Source of the DNA: Streptomyces sp. NBC_00433
Lineage (GTDB): Bacteria; Actinomycetota; Actinomycetes; Streptomycetales; Streptomycetaceae
Direction: 5' to 3'
DNA length: 64,000 nucleotides
NCBI GenBank assembly: GCA_036015235.1
Contig: CP107926.1
Location: 8,861,501-8,925,500, forward strand
The notes beneath the pieces were generated by a model, which saw only the letters and a program-made list of their open reading frames with translations, searched no databases and was not told the DNA's origin. The position numbers and the translations under genes were made by a program. This document shows positions 27,135 to 38,558 of the stretch, one piece after another (positions within the stretch are counted from its first letter, which is position 1; each line of letters starts with the position of its first letter).

Positions 27135-28550
27135 ATGAATAGATGTATCCCGCGCCGTGTGGTGGCGTTATCCGTAGCCGCGCTGACCGTGGCTGCCCTG
27201 GGCGTGCTGTCCGGCGGCACGCCGGCCGCCGCCGACACCACCGCACCCGTTATCACCCTGCAGCACCCCGCGACGGTCGCCGTACCGACCGCCGTGGCCA
27301 CCGGCGTGGCCACGACCGCCCAGGCGTACCTGGTGTACACGACCGATTCGGGCGTGCTGACCGGCGCCACCATCACCGTCGACGCGCGGAAGCTGGCGAG
27401 GATCGCCGACGTGAGCTTCCCCGACGAATGCACGGTGAGCAACGCGATCGCCACCTGCTCGGAGTTCTTCTCCGCCGGCGGCCCGGGCGAATTGATCGCC
27501 GGCCCGCAGTTCACGATGACGGCCCATGCCGGCGTCGCGCCCGGCACCACCGCCTCGTACAAGATCACCGGGATGGCGGACTCGGCGACCTTCGTGGGCG
27601 CCACCGGCTCCGTACAGATCGGCGGGCCGGCCTTCAACCAGGTCCAGCCGCCTGAGCACACCGGGCTCGCGGTCGGCTCGACGGTGAGCGAGCCGGTGGA
27701 GTTCACCAACACCGGCGACCGGCCGGCCGCTGCCGCGCAGGCGTTGCTGATCGCCTCGCCCGGCCTGACCTTCGCCCAGCACTACGCCAACTGCCGGTAC
27801 AGCTCCGTACCGGACGATCGCGAGGCCGAGAAGGCGCTGTGCACCTTCGACCAGCCGATCCTGATCGGTGAACGGGCGGCGCTGGCCACACCGGTGGACC
27901 TGAACGTCACTGCGACCGCCCTGTACACCTACCTCGACACCATCACCGCTCCGAAGGGCGACCCGCTCCTGAAATCGGAGCTGGCCGGCCGCACCTGGAC
28001 GCGGGGCACGGGCACCACGCTCAAGCTCCAGGTGCTGGACCCGGGGCAGCCGAGCACTGCGCCGGTCGGCAAGGTCTCGCTCCCGTTCGCCGACCCCAAC
28101 AGCGACGACCGGATGACCGCGCTCCAGGCCGACAACACAGCGGACTTCTCGGTCAGTGGTGCCACCGCGCAGGCGGCCCAGGGCGACACCGTCCCGCTCG
28201 ACGTCAGCATGACCAACAACGGTCCGGCGACCTTGTTCGACCGCAGCATTTCGGACTTCGGGGTCATGGTCACCCTGCCACCGGGCACCACCGTGGTCGG
28301 CTCGTCCGCGAACTGCCACCCGGAGACCGACGACGACCCGCAGGCGGCGGCGCACGGTCCGTATGACTGCGTCGACAGCTACCTCGAACCGGCCGGGCAT
28401 ACAGCCGCCTTCACCGTGACCGTCCGGGTCGACCAGGTGATCGCGGGCGCGCAGGGCTCAGTGGCCGTCCTCTGGGGTGTGGACGGCGGCGGACGCCCGA
28501 CGTACGACCCGGACGTGGCGGACGACAGCGCGGTGCTCGCCCTCAACTAG
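27135..28550 (+). CDS. Secreted DUF11-like repeat protein (471 aa)
   Basis: The ATG at 27135 follows GGGGGGAAG. MNRCIPRRVVALSVAALTVA then ALGVLSGGTPAAAD is a signal peptide. The mature part contains three immunoglobulin-like/DUF11-like beta modules. Examples are the segment around GVLTGATITVDARKLARIAD, TVSEPVEFTNTGDRPAAAAQ and QGDTVPLDVSMTNNGPATLF, the last being the typical 'xxNNGPA' start. There is no C-terminal anchor, so it is probably released or loosely wall-bound. A strong hairpin follows 31 bp downstream. Confidence 0.65.
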   Translation: MNRCIPRRVVALSVAALTVAALGVLSGGTPAAADTTAPVITLQHPATVAVPTAVATGVATTAQAYLVYTTDSGVLTGATITVDARKLARIADVSFPDECTVSNAIATCSEFFSAGGPGELIAGPQFTMTAHAGVAPGTTASYKITGMADSATFVGATGSVQIGGPAFNQVQPPEHTGLAVGSTVSEPVEFTNTGDRPAAAAQALLIASPGLTFAQHYANCRYSSVPDDREAEKALCTFDQPILIGERAALATPVDLNVTATALYTYLDTITAPKGDPLLKSELAGRTWTRGTGTTLKLQVLDPGQPSTAPVGKVSLPFADPNSDDRMTALQADNTADFSVSGATAQAAQGDTVPLDVSMTNNGPATLFDRSISDFGVMVTLPPGTTVVGSSANCHPETDDDPQAAAHGPYDCVDSYLEPAGHTAAFTVTVRVDQVIAGAQGSVAVLWGVDGGGRPTYDPDVADDSAVLALN

Positions 28551-28581
28551 CGTGTCCAGAGCGGTCGTCGGCCGCGAACGA

Positions 28582-28615
28582 GCGAAGCCCCCGGCATGGG
28601 AATCGGGGGCTTCGC
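28582..28615 (+). terminator. Hairpin terminator after the DUF11-like gene
   Basis: A perfect 12-bp stem (GCGAAGCCCCCG and its complement) pairs 28582-28593 with 28604-28615 around a 10-base loop. It may also serve the opposing helicase-associated fragment. Confidence 0.75.
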
Positions 28616-28693
28616 CGTATGCGGGGTGACGTCTGTCGCGGTCAACAGATCTGAGCGGTACGTAGAGGCCTGCCTTCGATCGTTCTGGCTCGC

Positions 28694-29205
28694 CTACCAG
28701 CGCATCCCGAGCGCGTCGAGTTCCGCCCGCCGCTCCGACGTGAGCTTGTCGGCCCGGCGCCGGCAGTTGCCGATGAACAGTCCCAGCTTCACGGTGGTCT
28801 GCCTCCCGTCCGGCTCGCTGAGCTGGACGACAGCCTTGCGGGGAACCGTCTGGAGGCTTCCCTCGCGGGCGTGGAACTCCTTGGCCGCCCCGGATATGTT
28901 CAGCGCCCATTCGTCGTTCTGTGTGCGGGCCGCTGACGGCCGCTCCGACCCCGCCGGGGACAGGGGGAGCATGTTCTCCAGCATCCAGGCCCGCGCGGGC
29001 AGCAGCTGGTCCCAGCCGAGGCGCTGCGCCTGGACCCACGCCCCGAGATCCTCGCCCTGGAGCGTGATCTGTCCGGGGTCGGTGGGCAGCTCGGTGCCGG
29101 CCTCGATGAGGCCCCGGCACAGCCGGTAGCGGCGCTGCCAGGCCACCGGCCAGGCCGGGCACCAGCTCGGTCGATGGCTTCCAAGGCATCGCGTAGATCC
29201 GAGCC
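28694..29205 (-). pseudogene. Helicase-associated domain fragment, 5' truncated and frameshifted
   Basis: The minus strand reads SWCPAWPVAWQRRYRLCRGL, LGAWVQAQRLGWDQLLPARA, NDEWALNISGAAKEFHAREG and ends RAELDALGMRW, matching the HA domains of the gene at 17.1-17.8 kb. A missing C near 29176 puts the preceding LRDALEAID in a different frame. Upstream of that the homology ends. No helicase core is present. Confidence 0.65.
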
Positions 29206-29235
29206 AGGGTTCGTTTGCCCCCTGGTGAGGGTGGA

Positions 29236-29568
29236 TCAGCCGTGGTGGCCGCCGCCGTCGAAGCCGCCGTGGTGGCCACCACTGTGGCTGGAGCCGCCGT
29301 GGTGGCCACCACCGTGGCTGGAGCCGTCGTGGTGGCCGGTGAGCCAGCTTGAACTGTGGCTGTGGTTGTTGTGGTGGCGGTCGTAGTGACCGGCGTCGCT
29401 GACGGGGACGGCTGTGGCGGAGTCGTCGATGGTGTTTCTGCTGCCGGAGGACGGACCGCGCCAGGGGCCGTGCCCGAGCCTTCGTGTCAGCCTTCTGGCG
29501 ATGCCTGCCGCCAGGAGGATGGCGACCAATCCGACGATCCAGATGATCACAGGTGCGGTGGAAATCAT
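29236..29568 (-). CDS. Small membrane protein with a His/Gly-rich tail (110 aa)
   Basis: The start at 29568 follows GGGAGC. The N-terminus MISTAPVIIWIVGLVAILLA is one transmembrane segment, followed by a basic stretch (GIARRLTRRLGHGPWRG). The last ~50 residues are dominated by His, Gly and Ser in loose repeats (GHHDGSSHGGGHHGG, SHSGGHHGGFDGGGHHG). Such tails bind transition metals, so a metal-binding or metal-sensing surface protein is possible. I know no named family. It lies between two helicase-associated fragments but in its own reading frame. Confidence 0.55.
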   Translation of the reverse strand: MISTAPVIIWIVGLVAILLAAGIARRLTRRLGHGPWRGPSSGSRNTIDDSATAVPVSDAGHYDRHHNNHSHSSSWLTGHHDGSSHGGGHHGGSSHSGGHHGGFDGGGHHG

Positions 29569-29765
29569 TGTGCTCCCATCTCGCCGTGCTGAGTCTCAAG
29601 GATCGGGTCGGCTACGTGCGATGTCACGGGACTTGATGCACTTCAGAGCTTGGAGGGTCCCGGGAGCACTTTGGGTTCACTGGTGGAGCGTCGGAACCGG
29701 GCGAGCGCAGCCGCCACCATGGCTGGGCAGCATGGCCCCGTGCCCTGGTCCTTCGCGGCGTGCTG

Positions 29766-30040
29766 CTACCAGCGCATGCCCAGCTCGGCCAGCTCCTGGT
29801 GCCGCTCCGCCGTCAGTTTGTCGGCCCGTCTGCGGGCGTTGTCCACGAACATGCCGAGCTTGTGTTCGACTCCGTCCACGACCTCGACATGCTTCCTGGG
29901 CACCTGGAGGCTGCCTTCGCGGGTGTGGAACTGTCGGGCGGCCAGGATGTTCGCCGCCCATTTGTCGGCTTGTGTACGGGGCGCCTGGGACCTCTCGTCT
30001 GGCTCTTCGGGGGTGTCGTCTGTCCGTGCAGTTGCGACAC
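29766..30040 (-). pseudogene. Helicase-associated domain fragment cut by an insertion sequence
   Basis: The sequence is almost identical to the 3' end of the helicase-associated gene at 17.1-17.4 kb (ADKWAANILAARQFHTREGS … LGMFVDNARRRADKLTAERH, ending ELAELGMRW). Its upstream part is replaced by the IS that begins at about 30047. It is a recent partial duplicate. Confidence 0.75.
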
Positions 30041-30046
30041 GAGCAT

Positions 30047-30946
30047 GAGCCGTTTCCAACTTGGCGGAGCGGCAGGTCAGTTGGCGTCGGCGTGGCGTTG
30101 AGGAAGTAGTGAAGCTCCTGGTAGATGGGTTGTCGACCAAGATCAACCTGTCCGCCCGGAGCTTCACGTGCTTGTCTACCCATCGGGATCGATCTGTCCA
30201 GCGCAACCCTGCGGTACCTGTCCGGTCTGCTGGCCACCCGGCGCCGCGAGCGCGGGACGCGGTGGCGCCGGCTCAGTACGGACCGGCAGGCCCTGCTGGT
30301 CCTGGCCCACATGCGCTGCGGCCACACCTACGCCCAGCTCGCCGCCGGGTTCGGCGTCGGGATCGCCACCGTCTACCGGTACATCGGCGAGGCCGTCGAA
30401 GTCCTGGCAGCCCTCGCCCCCGGCCTCACCACGGCCGTCCGGACCGCGGCCCGCAAGGCGTTCGTGATCCTGGACGGCACACTCCTGCCGATCGACCGGA
30501 TCGCCGCCGACCGCCCCTTCTGCTCGGGAAAACACAAGAAGCACGGGATGAACGTGCAGGTCATCGCCGACCCTTTCGGCCGGCTGCTGTGGGCCTCGCC
30601 CGCCCTGCCCGGAGCAGTCCACGACATCAAGGCCGCCCGCACCCACGGCATCATCGACGCCTTGGCCGGCGCCGGCGTGCCCTGCTGGGCCGACAAGGGA
30701 TATCAAGGGGCCGGCGGCACGGTCCGCGTCCCTTACCGGGGCCGCTGGGACACGCTCTCCGCAGGCCAGCAGGCAGTCAACGTCTCCCACGCCAGGATCC
30801 GCGCCCTGGGCGAGCAGGCGATGGCCACGCTCAAAACCTGGCGGCTGCCGCGCAAGCTCCGCTGCAGCACGACCCGCATCACCAACCTGGTCAAAGCCGT
30901 CCTCACGCTTCACCTGGCGACGTCAAGCTGAGGTTGGAAAAGGCTC
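30047..30946 (+). mobile_element. IS5-superfamily insertion sequence with terminal inverted repeats (~0.9 kb)
   Basis: The left end GAGCCGTTTCCAACTT at 30047 and the right end, read inward on the other strand as GAGCCTTTTCCAACCT from 30946, match at about 14 of 16 positions. Between them lies a single transposase gene filling most of the element. I do not see a convincing target duplication. The element interrupts a helicase-associated fragment on its left. Confidence 0.7.
30125..30931 (+). CDS. IS5-superfamily transposase (DDE type)
   Basis: The protein has an N-terminal HTH (AQLAAGFGVGIATVYRYIGE) and a DDE domain: FVILDGTLLPIDRIAADRPF with the first Asp, KKHGMNVQVIADPFGRLLWA, then CWADKGYQGAGG. 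It ends KLRCSTTRITNLVKAVLTLH. This is the usual order in this IS group. The family's normal N-terminus (VLVYPSGIDLSS) is readable here only with a one-base shift at about 30180. The ORF start at 30125 is therefore artificial and the gene may be frameshifted at its very beginning. Confidence 0.75.
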   Translation: MGCRPRSTCPPGASRACLPIGIDLSSATLRYLSGLLATRRRERGTRWRRLSTDRQALLVLAHMRCGHTYAQLAAGFGVGIATVYRYIGEAVEVLAALAPGLTTAVRTAARKAFVILDGTLLPIDRIAADRPFCSGKHKKHGMNVQVIADPFGRLLWASPALPGAVHDIKAARTHGIIDALAGAGVPCWADKGYQGAGGTVRVPYRGRWDTLSAGQQAVNVSHARIRALGEQAMATLKTWRLPRKLRCSTTRITNLVKAVLTLHLATSS

Positions 30947-31049
30947 AATGGCTCCATCACAGCTTGCTGGGGCAGCACGCTCATCCCGTAAGTCACACAA
31001 TAGTCTGGGGCGTCCTGAAGCCAAGGAGGAGCGCTGCGGCGGCACCAGC

Positions 31050-31870
31050 CTCGATCTTTCGTGACGGTTCGTCGGCTTCCCTTCGGCGCGTTTGCGGTCG
31101 TAGTAGCGGCGTGGTTCGTCGCAGCTGCGGATGCTGATCAGTGCGGAGGTGTAGAAGACGCGTTGGAGGCCTCGGCTGTACCGCTTCGGTCGGCGGAGGT
31201 TGCCGCTGATCCTGCCCGAGTCACGGGGAGCTGGTGCCACCCCGCCGAATCCCGCCAGGCGGTTGGGCGTGCCGAAGGCGCTCATGTCCCCGCCGGTGGA
31301 GGCCAGGAACTCGGCGCCGAGCAACGGGCCGATACCCGGCATGCTGCTGATCACCTCGGCGTCCTTGTGGTCATGGAATCGCGCCGCGATGAGCTTGTCG
31401 GTGTCCGCGATAAGTCCGTTGAGGCGCATGACCTCCTTGACCACTGAGTGGACAAGGAGGGCGGCCGGCTTCTCTCCAGCAACGCTGGTCAGCTGCCTAC
31501 CGGCGGCGTCGGTAGCCGTTGCGGCCAGCTGAGCGGAACCGCGGACCTTCCGGTTGCGCAGCCAGGTTTCCAGGCGGCGGGCACCGATGCGACGTATCGC
31601 CGCTGGCGTCTGGTAGCCCGTGAGCAGCACCAGCGGACCGGCGTTGGTCAGGTCGAAGGCTCGTTCCAGGGCCGGGAAGATGCCGGTGGGGTGCCCTCGC
31701 AGCCGGTTGATCACGCGGGTGCGGTCCTCGACCAGGTCACGGCGGTGGCGCGTGAGGACCTTGAGCTCGGTGACGAGCGGGTCGCTGGGCCGCCCAGCCG
31801 TCCGCACCGGACGCAGCCCCGTCGACGGTCGGGTCGACCAGGTGCCCGGCCGTCGACGGAGCGTCGTACC
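31050..31870 (-). pseudogene. IS110-family transposase, truncated at both ends
   Basis: The minus strand encodes ADLV-type RDLVEDRTRVINRLRGHPTG, LVLLTGYQTPAAIRRIGARR, VISSMPGIGPLLGAEFLAST, PNRLAGFGGVAPAPRDSGRI and SGNLRRPKRYSRGLQRVFYT. These are the second half of an IS110 transposase with the C-terminal Ser-containing domain. The N-terminal RuvC-like DEDD domain is missing, and after YDRKRAEGK the normal C-terminus is replaced by unrelated sequence. Confidence 0.8.
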
Positions 31871-32194
31871 GCCGCGCCGGGGGAGGCAGCGCGCGCCCTC
31901 CGAGGCCCGTCAGGGGTATGCCGTGCGCAGCCGGGCACGGCCGGGTGTTCCTTGTCACGCCCCCTGCATGTTTGCCGAGATCAGAGGCCGTTTTGCCGGG
32001 GGGTTTTGCACAGCAGAAGGCGTCTATGGACGTGGGTCGGCCCACCGGCTCCCAGGACAGTCGATGGGGGCAACTTTGCCCTCGCTTTGCCATCGAAAAC
32101 GGGGTCCCGCTGAACGCCTTACGCGGCACGTCCCGGCCGTGTGAGGATCCCCCGGCTACTGACTGCGAAGCGGCTGAGCCGCTTCTGAGGAGGC
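31871..32194. other. Intergenic stretch before the RHS gene
   Basis: No supported gene. It contains TGAGGAGG at 32186-32193, a strong ribosome-binding site for the start at 32195, and should contain the promoter of the RHS gene. Confidence 0.4.
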
Positions 32195-35100
32195 ATGGTG
32201 GAAATCACGTGGGGGGGTGCCCGGCGCCGCGGCCCGGGCAATCCGAAGAGGACGTCACGATGGCTGAGACGGGTGTCGGCGCTGGCGGTACTGGCCATGG
32301 CTGTCGAGACGGCGACCGTCGCGGCCAACTCGGGGGTGGCGTTCGCCGCACCGCGAACGGTGCACGAGGGAGCGGTGACAGCGACTCCTACGCCGACGCT
32401 GGGAGCGGCGCAGGCCCAGGACGTGCCGTCGGCTCGCCTGATGGCGCGTCTGCAGCACCGGCGCATCGAGGCTCTGAGCGAGCGTACGGACGCGTCGCAG
32501 ACGTTCCTGAACCCGGACGGTTCGGTGACCTACGCCGTCTCCGCGCAGCCGGTGCGGGTCAGGCGCGGCGGTGGATGGACTGACCTGGACGCCACGCTGC
32601 AGCTCGGCGCGGACGGGAAGGTCGCACCGGTGGCGACGGAGTCGGCGTTGTCGCTGTCGGGGGTGGTGGGGGTCCGCTGGCGACGATGGTCGTGGACGGC
32701 AGGAGCGTGTCGCTGTCGTGGCCGTCGAAGCTGGCGATGCCGGTGCTGTCCGGTGACACCGCGACGTACGCGAACGTGCTGGACGGAGTGGACCTGCAGG
32801 TCACCGCTTCGGTGACAGGCGGTGTGGAGGAGACGCTGGTGGTCAGGACCGCCGCTGCCGCCGCCGATCCGGCCCTGGCTGATCTCGTGCAGGGTGTGGC
32901 GACCGGCAGCGGCACCAGCGCCGCCACGGACGCCGGCGGCAACCTGACGGTCAAGGGTGCCCGCGGCCGGCTGCTGGTCACCTCCCCGGCGCCGGTGATG
33001 TGGGACTCGGCCACCAGCGCCGAGACCGCTGCCCCATCCGCCGGCGCGAACACCGCCGGCTCGGCGCCGTCCCCAGCCCGCACGCGGACGGCCGCCGGAA
33101 CCCGTTCCAGCGCCCGGGGCCCGGGCTCGCGTTCCCACCAGGCACGCGTCACCGCGCGGCTGAAGGACCACACACTGCACCTGGCCGCCGACCACCGGCT
33201 GCTGACGGCGAAGTCCACGGTCTTCCCGGTCTACATCGACCCGGCGTACGTGCCGCACCCGGCGTCGGGCTCGACGCTGCACTACGACGAGGTGCAGCAG
33301 GCCTACCCCACGACCTCGAACTGGGGCGTGACGCCCAGCGGCGGCCTGGCCGTCGGCTACCAGGGCTTCTCCTCGCCCACCGGCATCGAGCGCACCTACT
33401 ACAACCTCAGCATCCCCAGCTCGATCTGGGGCGCGGTCATCCAGTCCGCGAAGCTGAACACCAAAGTCAGTAGCGCCTCGGCGTCGGGAACCAACACGGA
33501 CACGGTCAACGCCTTCTCCACGTGCGCCATCAGTTCGACGACGACGTGGAACAAGCAGCCGTGCAAGGACACCGCGGCAAACCCCAACTACCCCTCCCCC
33601 AGCGCGTCGACGACGTTCACCACCACCAGCAGCAGCCCCAACCTGCCGGTGACCTTCGACGTCACCTCGGGCATGCAGAAGATCGCCGACCTGCACAACA
33701 CCAACTGGACGATGGGGCTGTTCAACGCCACCGAGACCAACGACCTGGACCGGGTGAAGTTCGCCAACAACCCGACGTTCTCGATCACCTACAACCACCG
33801 GCCGTCCAAGCCAACGCAGGTCGCGCCGGTCACGGGTGCCAGCGTCAACGACGCCACGCCGGCCCTGCAGGCATCGGCGACCGACGCCGACAGCGACACG
33901 GTCAAGGAGCTTTTCCAGGTCGACAAGACCGACGGCACCACCGTGGTCGCCTCGGGCTACTCCGCCTACGTCAACTCCGGTGCCACGGCGACCTGGTCGC
34001 CGACCACCGCACTGGCGGACGGCACCTACGAATGGCACGCCTCCTCCTACGACGGCCAGAACTGGTGGAGCCCGAACAGCGACTGGACCGCCTGGCGCAC
34101 GCTGACCGTCGACACCAGGGCACCGGCCACCACGTCCGTGTCGTCGGGTGACTTCCCGGCGGGAACCTGGTCCGGCACCGCGGACGCCTCGGGCGACTTC
34201 GCCGGCTCCTTCACCTTCACCCCGCCGACCACCGACACCGCCTCGGTGGTGTGGACGCTCGACGGCGGCACCGCCCACACCCACACCACCACCGGCACCG
34301 CCGTCTCCGACACCCTGACGTTCCGGGCCGGCAAGCACGTGGTGAGCGCCACGACGCACGACAAGGCCGGCAACGTCTCCACGGCCACCACCTACACCTT
34401 CTACGCGGGCGCCGGAGCAGCCCTGCTCTCGCCCGCCCAGGGTGACCGTCCGGCCCGCCGGATGGAGCTGGCCGGGCAGGGGAAGTCCACCGAGACCGGC
34501 GTGACCTACCAGTACCGGATCGGTGAGACCGACACCTGGCACACCGTGCCCACCGCGGACGTCCGCGCACTTGACGGCTCCGCCGCGGGTGCCTGGCCCG
34601 TGGCCGCACCCGGTGGCGTACCGGCCGCACTGACCTGGAACGTCACCGACACCCTGGCCCAGGACGGGCCGGTGGACGTCCGTGCGGCCTTCACCGACGG
34701 CACCAGCGCCGACAACTCCCCGGCCAACACGGTCACGGTGGACCGCAACGCCGGCTCCGCCCCGTCGCTGACGGCCGGTCCGGCGTCAGTGAACGCCCTG
34801 ACCGGGGACGCGGCGATCAGCGCCACCGACGCCTCCGGATTCGACCTGTCCGTCACCCGCAGTGCCACCTCGCGCCGTCCCGCCAACGGGTCCGCGCAGG
34901 AGGGGCAGGTGGCCGTCTTCGGTCCGCAGTGGACCTCCGGCACCACCGCGGAGACCACCAACTCCGACTGGTCCTACCTCCACGCCACCTCCGCCACCTC
35001 GGTGGCCCTGGTCGACGCAGGCGGGAACCCGACCGGTTTCACCGCCACCACCGGCGGCGGATGGAAGCCCGAACCCGGCTCCGAGGACCTGGCGCTGACC

Positions 35101-38100
35101 GGAACGCTCACCGGTACCTTCACGCTGAAGGACAGCGACGGCACGACCACCACCTTCGCCAAGGTCGATCCCGCCGCCACGGCGTGGCAGGTCAGCTCGA
35201 CGTTCCTGCCCACCACCGACTCCACCACGCAGGTGGTCTCGGAGAAGGTCACCGTGGGCAGCACGGTGCTGGCACGTCCGAAGTACGTGGTGGCTCCGAC
35301 CTCCGCGGTCACCCAGGCCACCTGCGCCGCCACGCCGGCGACCAAGGGATGCCGGGTCCTGCAGTACGTCTACGCCACCGCCACCACGGCCGGCGCCTCG
35401 ACCTTCGGCGACTACGCCGGCCAGGTCTCCCAGATCAAGCTGTGGGCAACCGACCCGGGCGGTTCCGCGGCCACCGCGTCGACGGTGGCCCAGTACGCGT
35501 ACGACACCGCCGGCAGGCTCCGCCAGGAGTGGGACCCGCGGATCAGTCCCGCGTTGAAGACGGCCTACGACTACGACAGCGCCGGCCGCATCACCACTCT
35601 CACCCCGGCCGGTGAACTGCCGTGGACGTTCGCCTACGGCAACGTGGGCAACACCGCCACCGCGAGCGACGGCATGCTGCTGTCGGCCTCCCGGGCGACC
35701 CTGACGCCGGGCAGTGCCACCCAGACCAACGGCACCGCGACCACCAGCGTGGTCTACGACGTTCCGCTGAACGGCACCGGCGCGCCCTACGCCATGGGCA
35801 GCAGCGACGTCGCCGCATGGGGGCAGGGCGACGTGCCCTCGGACGCCACCGCGGTCTTCCCCCCGGATGCCGTCCCCGCCTCGCACGACGGTGCGTCGCT
35901 GGCCGACGACGCATACCGGCGCGCCAGCGTCACCTACACCGACCCCTCGGGCCGGGAGGTCAACACCGCCGGCCCCGGCGGGCACCTCACCACTACCGAG
36001 TACGACCAGTTCGGCAACACCGTGCGCGAACTGACCGCCGCCGACAGGGAGCTGGCGCTGGCCACGGCCGGCGACGGCCTGGCCAAACAGCAGCGACTGG
36101 GCATCGACGGCCTCGCCACGGCCGACCGGGCGCGACTGCTGTCGACCCTGTCGGTCTACAACAGCATGAGCGTGGCGGCGGACGCCGGCACCGACAAGGA
36201 CACCGACCCGGCCAACGCCGGCCAACGCGAGCTGGAGACGTTCGGGCCGCTGCACATGGTGACCCTCGTCTCGCCCCTGCACGCGGCCGACGGCGGCACC
36301 GACCTCCCGGCCGGATCGTTCGTGCCGGCGCGACAGCACACCGTGACCGCCTTCGACCAGGGGCGCCCGACCGACGGCACCGCCACGGTGGCCGACCAGC
36401 CGACGACCGTCGTCGTGGGCGCGGCGGTGCTGGCCGGTGACACCTACTCCGGCGACGGCGACGTGCAGACCAGTACGACCGGCTACGACTGGGTCATGGG
36501 CCTGGCCAACCGCTCGGTCACCGATCCGGCCGGACTGGACGTGGTCAGGACCACCGGCTTCGACGCGCAGGGCCGCGTCATCAGGACCGCACTGCCCAGG
36601 TCCACCGGGTCCGACGCCGGTGCGACGGTGACGACCTACTGGTCGGCCACCGGCACCGGAACGTGCAACGGCCGACCCGAATGGGCCGACCTTGTCTGCT
36701 CCGTCGGCCCGGCCGGCGCGATCACCGGCGGCGGCAGCAACCCGGCGCAACTGCCCACCAGGACCACCACCTACGACCGCTGGGGTGACACGGCCACCGT
36801 CACCGACACCGCGAACGGCATCGCCCGCACCACCACCACCACTTACGACGGCGCGGGACGCAGAACTGGAACCTCGGTGACCGGCGGCGTGGGCACCGCT
36901 GTACCGGACGTCACCTTCTCCTACGATCCGGCCACCGGCCAGCAGACCACCACCAGCACCGCGAGCCAGACGACCTCCACCGGCTACGACGCCCTGGGCC
37001 GGCAGGTGTCCTACGCCGACGGCACCGGCAACACCACCACCACCTGGTACGACACGCTGGACCGGCCGACGAGGGTCACAGACTCGGCGCCCTCGACCAC
37101 CACCTACACCTACGACACCGCCATCGACCCCCGGGGGCTGGAGACCTCCCGTTCCGACTCGGTGGCCGGAACGTTCACTGCCACCTACGATGCCGACGGC
37201 GACCTGGCCGGCGAGACCCTGCCCGGGGGCTTCACCCTGGCCCTCACGCGTGACGAGAGCGGCACGCAGACGTCGCGCACGTACACACGTGACAGCGACG
37301 GGCTGATCCTGGCGACCGATGCGGTCACCCAGACCGTGCAGGGCCAGCAGGCCAGCCACACCACCGACACCGGTGCCCAGGTCTACGCCTACGACGCGGC
37401 CGACCGCCTCACCCGCGTCGACGACACCCAGCAGGGCACCACCACCCACCGGGCCTACGCCTTCGACGGCGACTCCGACAGGACCGGCCTGATCACCACC
37501 GTCGACAACCCCGACGGCACCGCGGGCACCCCGGTGTCCACCGCCTACACCTACGACAGTGCCGACCGCCTGCAGACCCAGGGTGGGAACGGCGGCATCG
37601 TCTACGACGCCTTCGGGCGTACCACGGCCCAGTCCTCGGGCGCCGTCATCGGCTACTACACCGACGACCTCGTCCGCCAGCAGACGTCCGCCGACGGCGC
37701 CAGCCGCCAGACGTGGACGCTCGACCCCGCCGAGCGTCTGGCCTCCTGGACGACCGAGACGAACACCGCCGGCACCTGGAACCAGACGGGCGCCAGGACC
37801 AACCACTACGGCGACGGCACGGACAGTCCGAGCTGGACCGCGGAGGACACCAGCGGCACCCTGACCCGCAACGTGCGGGGCATCAGCGGAGACCTCGACG
37901 CCGTCACCGCCGGCGGCGGCACGGTGCTGCAGCTCACCGATCTGCACAGCAACGTCACCGTCCAACTGCCGCTGGACACCGCGACCGCGCCCACCGCACT
38001 CGCGTACGACGAGTACGGCAACCCGCTCACGGGAGCGGCGGTCCGCTACGGCTGGCTCGGCGGCAAACTCCGCTCGGCGGAGACGGTCACCGGCGCCACG

Positions 38101-38550
38101 CTGATGGGGGTGCGCCTGTACGACCCGACCACCGGCCGCTTCCTGTCCACCGACCCGCTCCCCACTGTCGGTGCCAACGCGTACGACTACGCCACGCAGA
38201 ATCCGGTGACCCGTTCGGATCTGACCGGCATGTACTGGTTGTTCGACTTCTACCACTGGAAGGGGCACATCGGTTTCGGTTTCACCGTCCAGCAGGCCCG
38301 TATGATGTACCAGGGCTACCTCTGGGGCGCCGCGGGCCTCATCGGCGGGCTGTGCTCCTGGGCGCTGGGCGGCATCGGGGCGGCCATCTGCCTGGGCGTC
38401 GTCGGGGTCATCGTCGGCGTCATGTCTCAGGCCGTCAGTGCCTGGGGAACCTACAGGTACCGGGAAGTGGTCTTCTCCTACGGCTGGCACTGGAGCTGGT
38501 ACGGAGGACACCCGTACTTCCATCACTCCGCAACTCACACCTGGTGGTAG
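32195..38550 (+). CDS. Very large secreted RHS/YD-repeat protein, frameshifted near the N-terminus (~2118 aa)
   Basis: The ATG at 32195 follows TGAGGAGG and gives a signal peptide (RRVSALAVLAMAVETATVAA then NSGVAFAAP). About 155 codons in, a G-run at 32656-32668 puts the frame one base off. After removing one G the protein continues from LATMVVDGRSVSLSWPSKLA to 38550. Domains: a DNRLRE-like beta region (about 250-500), Ig-like modules, then many YD repeats (TTYDRWGDTATVTDT, YDALGRQVSYADGTGNTTTT). The RHS core closes with VRLYDPTTGRFLSTDPLPTV. The last ~100 residues are variable and hydrophobic (AAGLIGGLCSWALGGIGAAI) and probably form the toxin tip. The frameshift may inactivate the gene or be phase-variable. 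Confidence 0.8.
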
Positions 38551-38558
38551 GCGAGAAC

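Noticed and set aside
34786..38538. 1250-codon minus-strand frame opposite the RHS gene
   Set aside because: Antisense shadow of the YD repeats; the composition is Gly/Val/Arg throughout and there is no ribosome-binding site.
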